This document shows, in pieces, positions 13,019 through 13,030 of a DNA stretch of 13,030 nt. The translations under genes and the position numbers were made by a program. Within the stretch, counting starts at the first letter, position 1, and the number at the start of each line of letters is the position of its first letter. This stretch comes from Eubacteriales bacterium (GTDB taxonomy: Bacteria; Bacillota_A; Clostridia; Christensenellales; Aristaeellaceae): assembly GCA_029974855.1 (NCBI GenBank), contig JARKQO010000572.1, forward strand, positions 1 to 13,030. The letters run 5' to 3'. The notes below the pieces were generated by a model, which searched no databases, was not told where the DNA came from, and saw nothing but the letters and a program-made list of their open reading frames with translations.

Positions 13019-13030
13019 AGAACCAATAAA

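Noticed and set aside
1..13030. CRISPR arrays, tRNA or rRNA genes, transposases and integrases
   Set aside because: I looked for regular repeat-spacer patterns, cloverleaf ends and recombinase-like proteins and found none.

Overview
The window looks like a chromosomal segment of a G+C-rich Firmicute, most likely a gut clostridium of the Oscillospiraceae/Ruminococcaceae type. The signs are strong AGGAGG-type ribosome binding sites, TTGACA/TATAAT promoters, a TTTACA-type Pho box, a DUF4180 protein, a KimA-type potassium importer and a clostridial-style PstS. Two core lines that I counted by hand are about 67-68% G+C. This is inference from style and gene content; there is no rRNA or other species marker.

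Layout. Positions 1-1032 (minus strand) hold the start of an unidentified gene that runs off the left edge, a DUF4180 protein and a GNAT acetyltransferase. The last two form a small operon whose 34-base gap contains three alternating complementary arms. Positions 1033-1314 carry no complete gene, but they hold palindromes and the open tail of a possible broken ORF. Positions 1315-2483 (minus) form an AT-rich block, about 34% G+C in three hand-counted lines. It has its own extended -10 promoter and two genes, a 91-residue unknown and a degenerate leucine-rich-repeat-like protein. This block is probably foreign cargo.

Positions 2618-9735 (plus) are the heart of the window, a complete phosphate-starvation module. 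It starts with a two-repeat Pho box, followed by pstS, pstC, pstA, pstB and phoU, each pair overlapping by the four bases ATGA. Then come a CPBP-family membrane protease and the two-component pair phoP-phoR, which also overlap by ATGA. PstSCAB imports phosphate, PhoU links transporter state to PhoR, PhoR phosphorylates PhoP, and PhoP probably returns to the Pho box. PstS is the most unusual protein here: its two half-sequences are in swapped order compared with textbook PstS, so it reads as a circular permutation.

Positions 9736-11747 carry a KimA-like potassium importer with a short leader and a perfect 15-bp terminator. Positions 11796-12926 hold an Rrf2-family regulator, with a consensus promoter and a dyad that looks like its own operator, followed by an HD-domain hydrolase. 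A consensus promoter at 12990-13018 drives something beyond the right edge.

I saw no tRNA, rRNA, CRISPR array, intact insertion sequence or known defence system. The items most worth following up are the permuted PstS, the AT-rich two-gene cassette, the protease inside the pho operon, the hairpin inside pstC and the three-arm leader of the DUF4180 gene.
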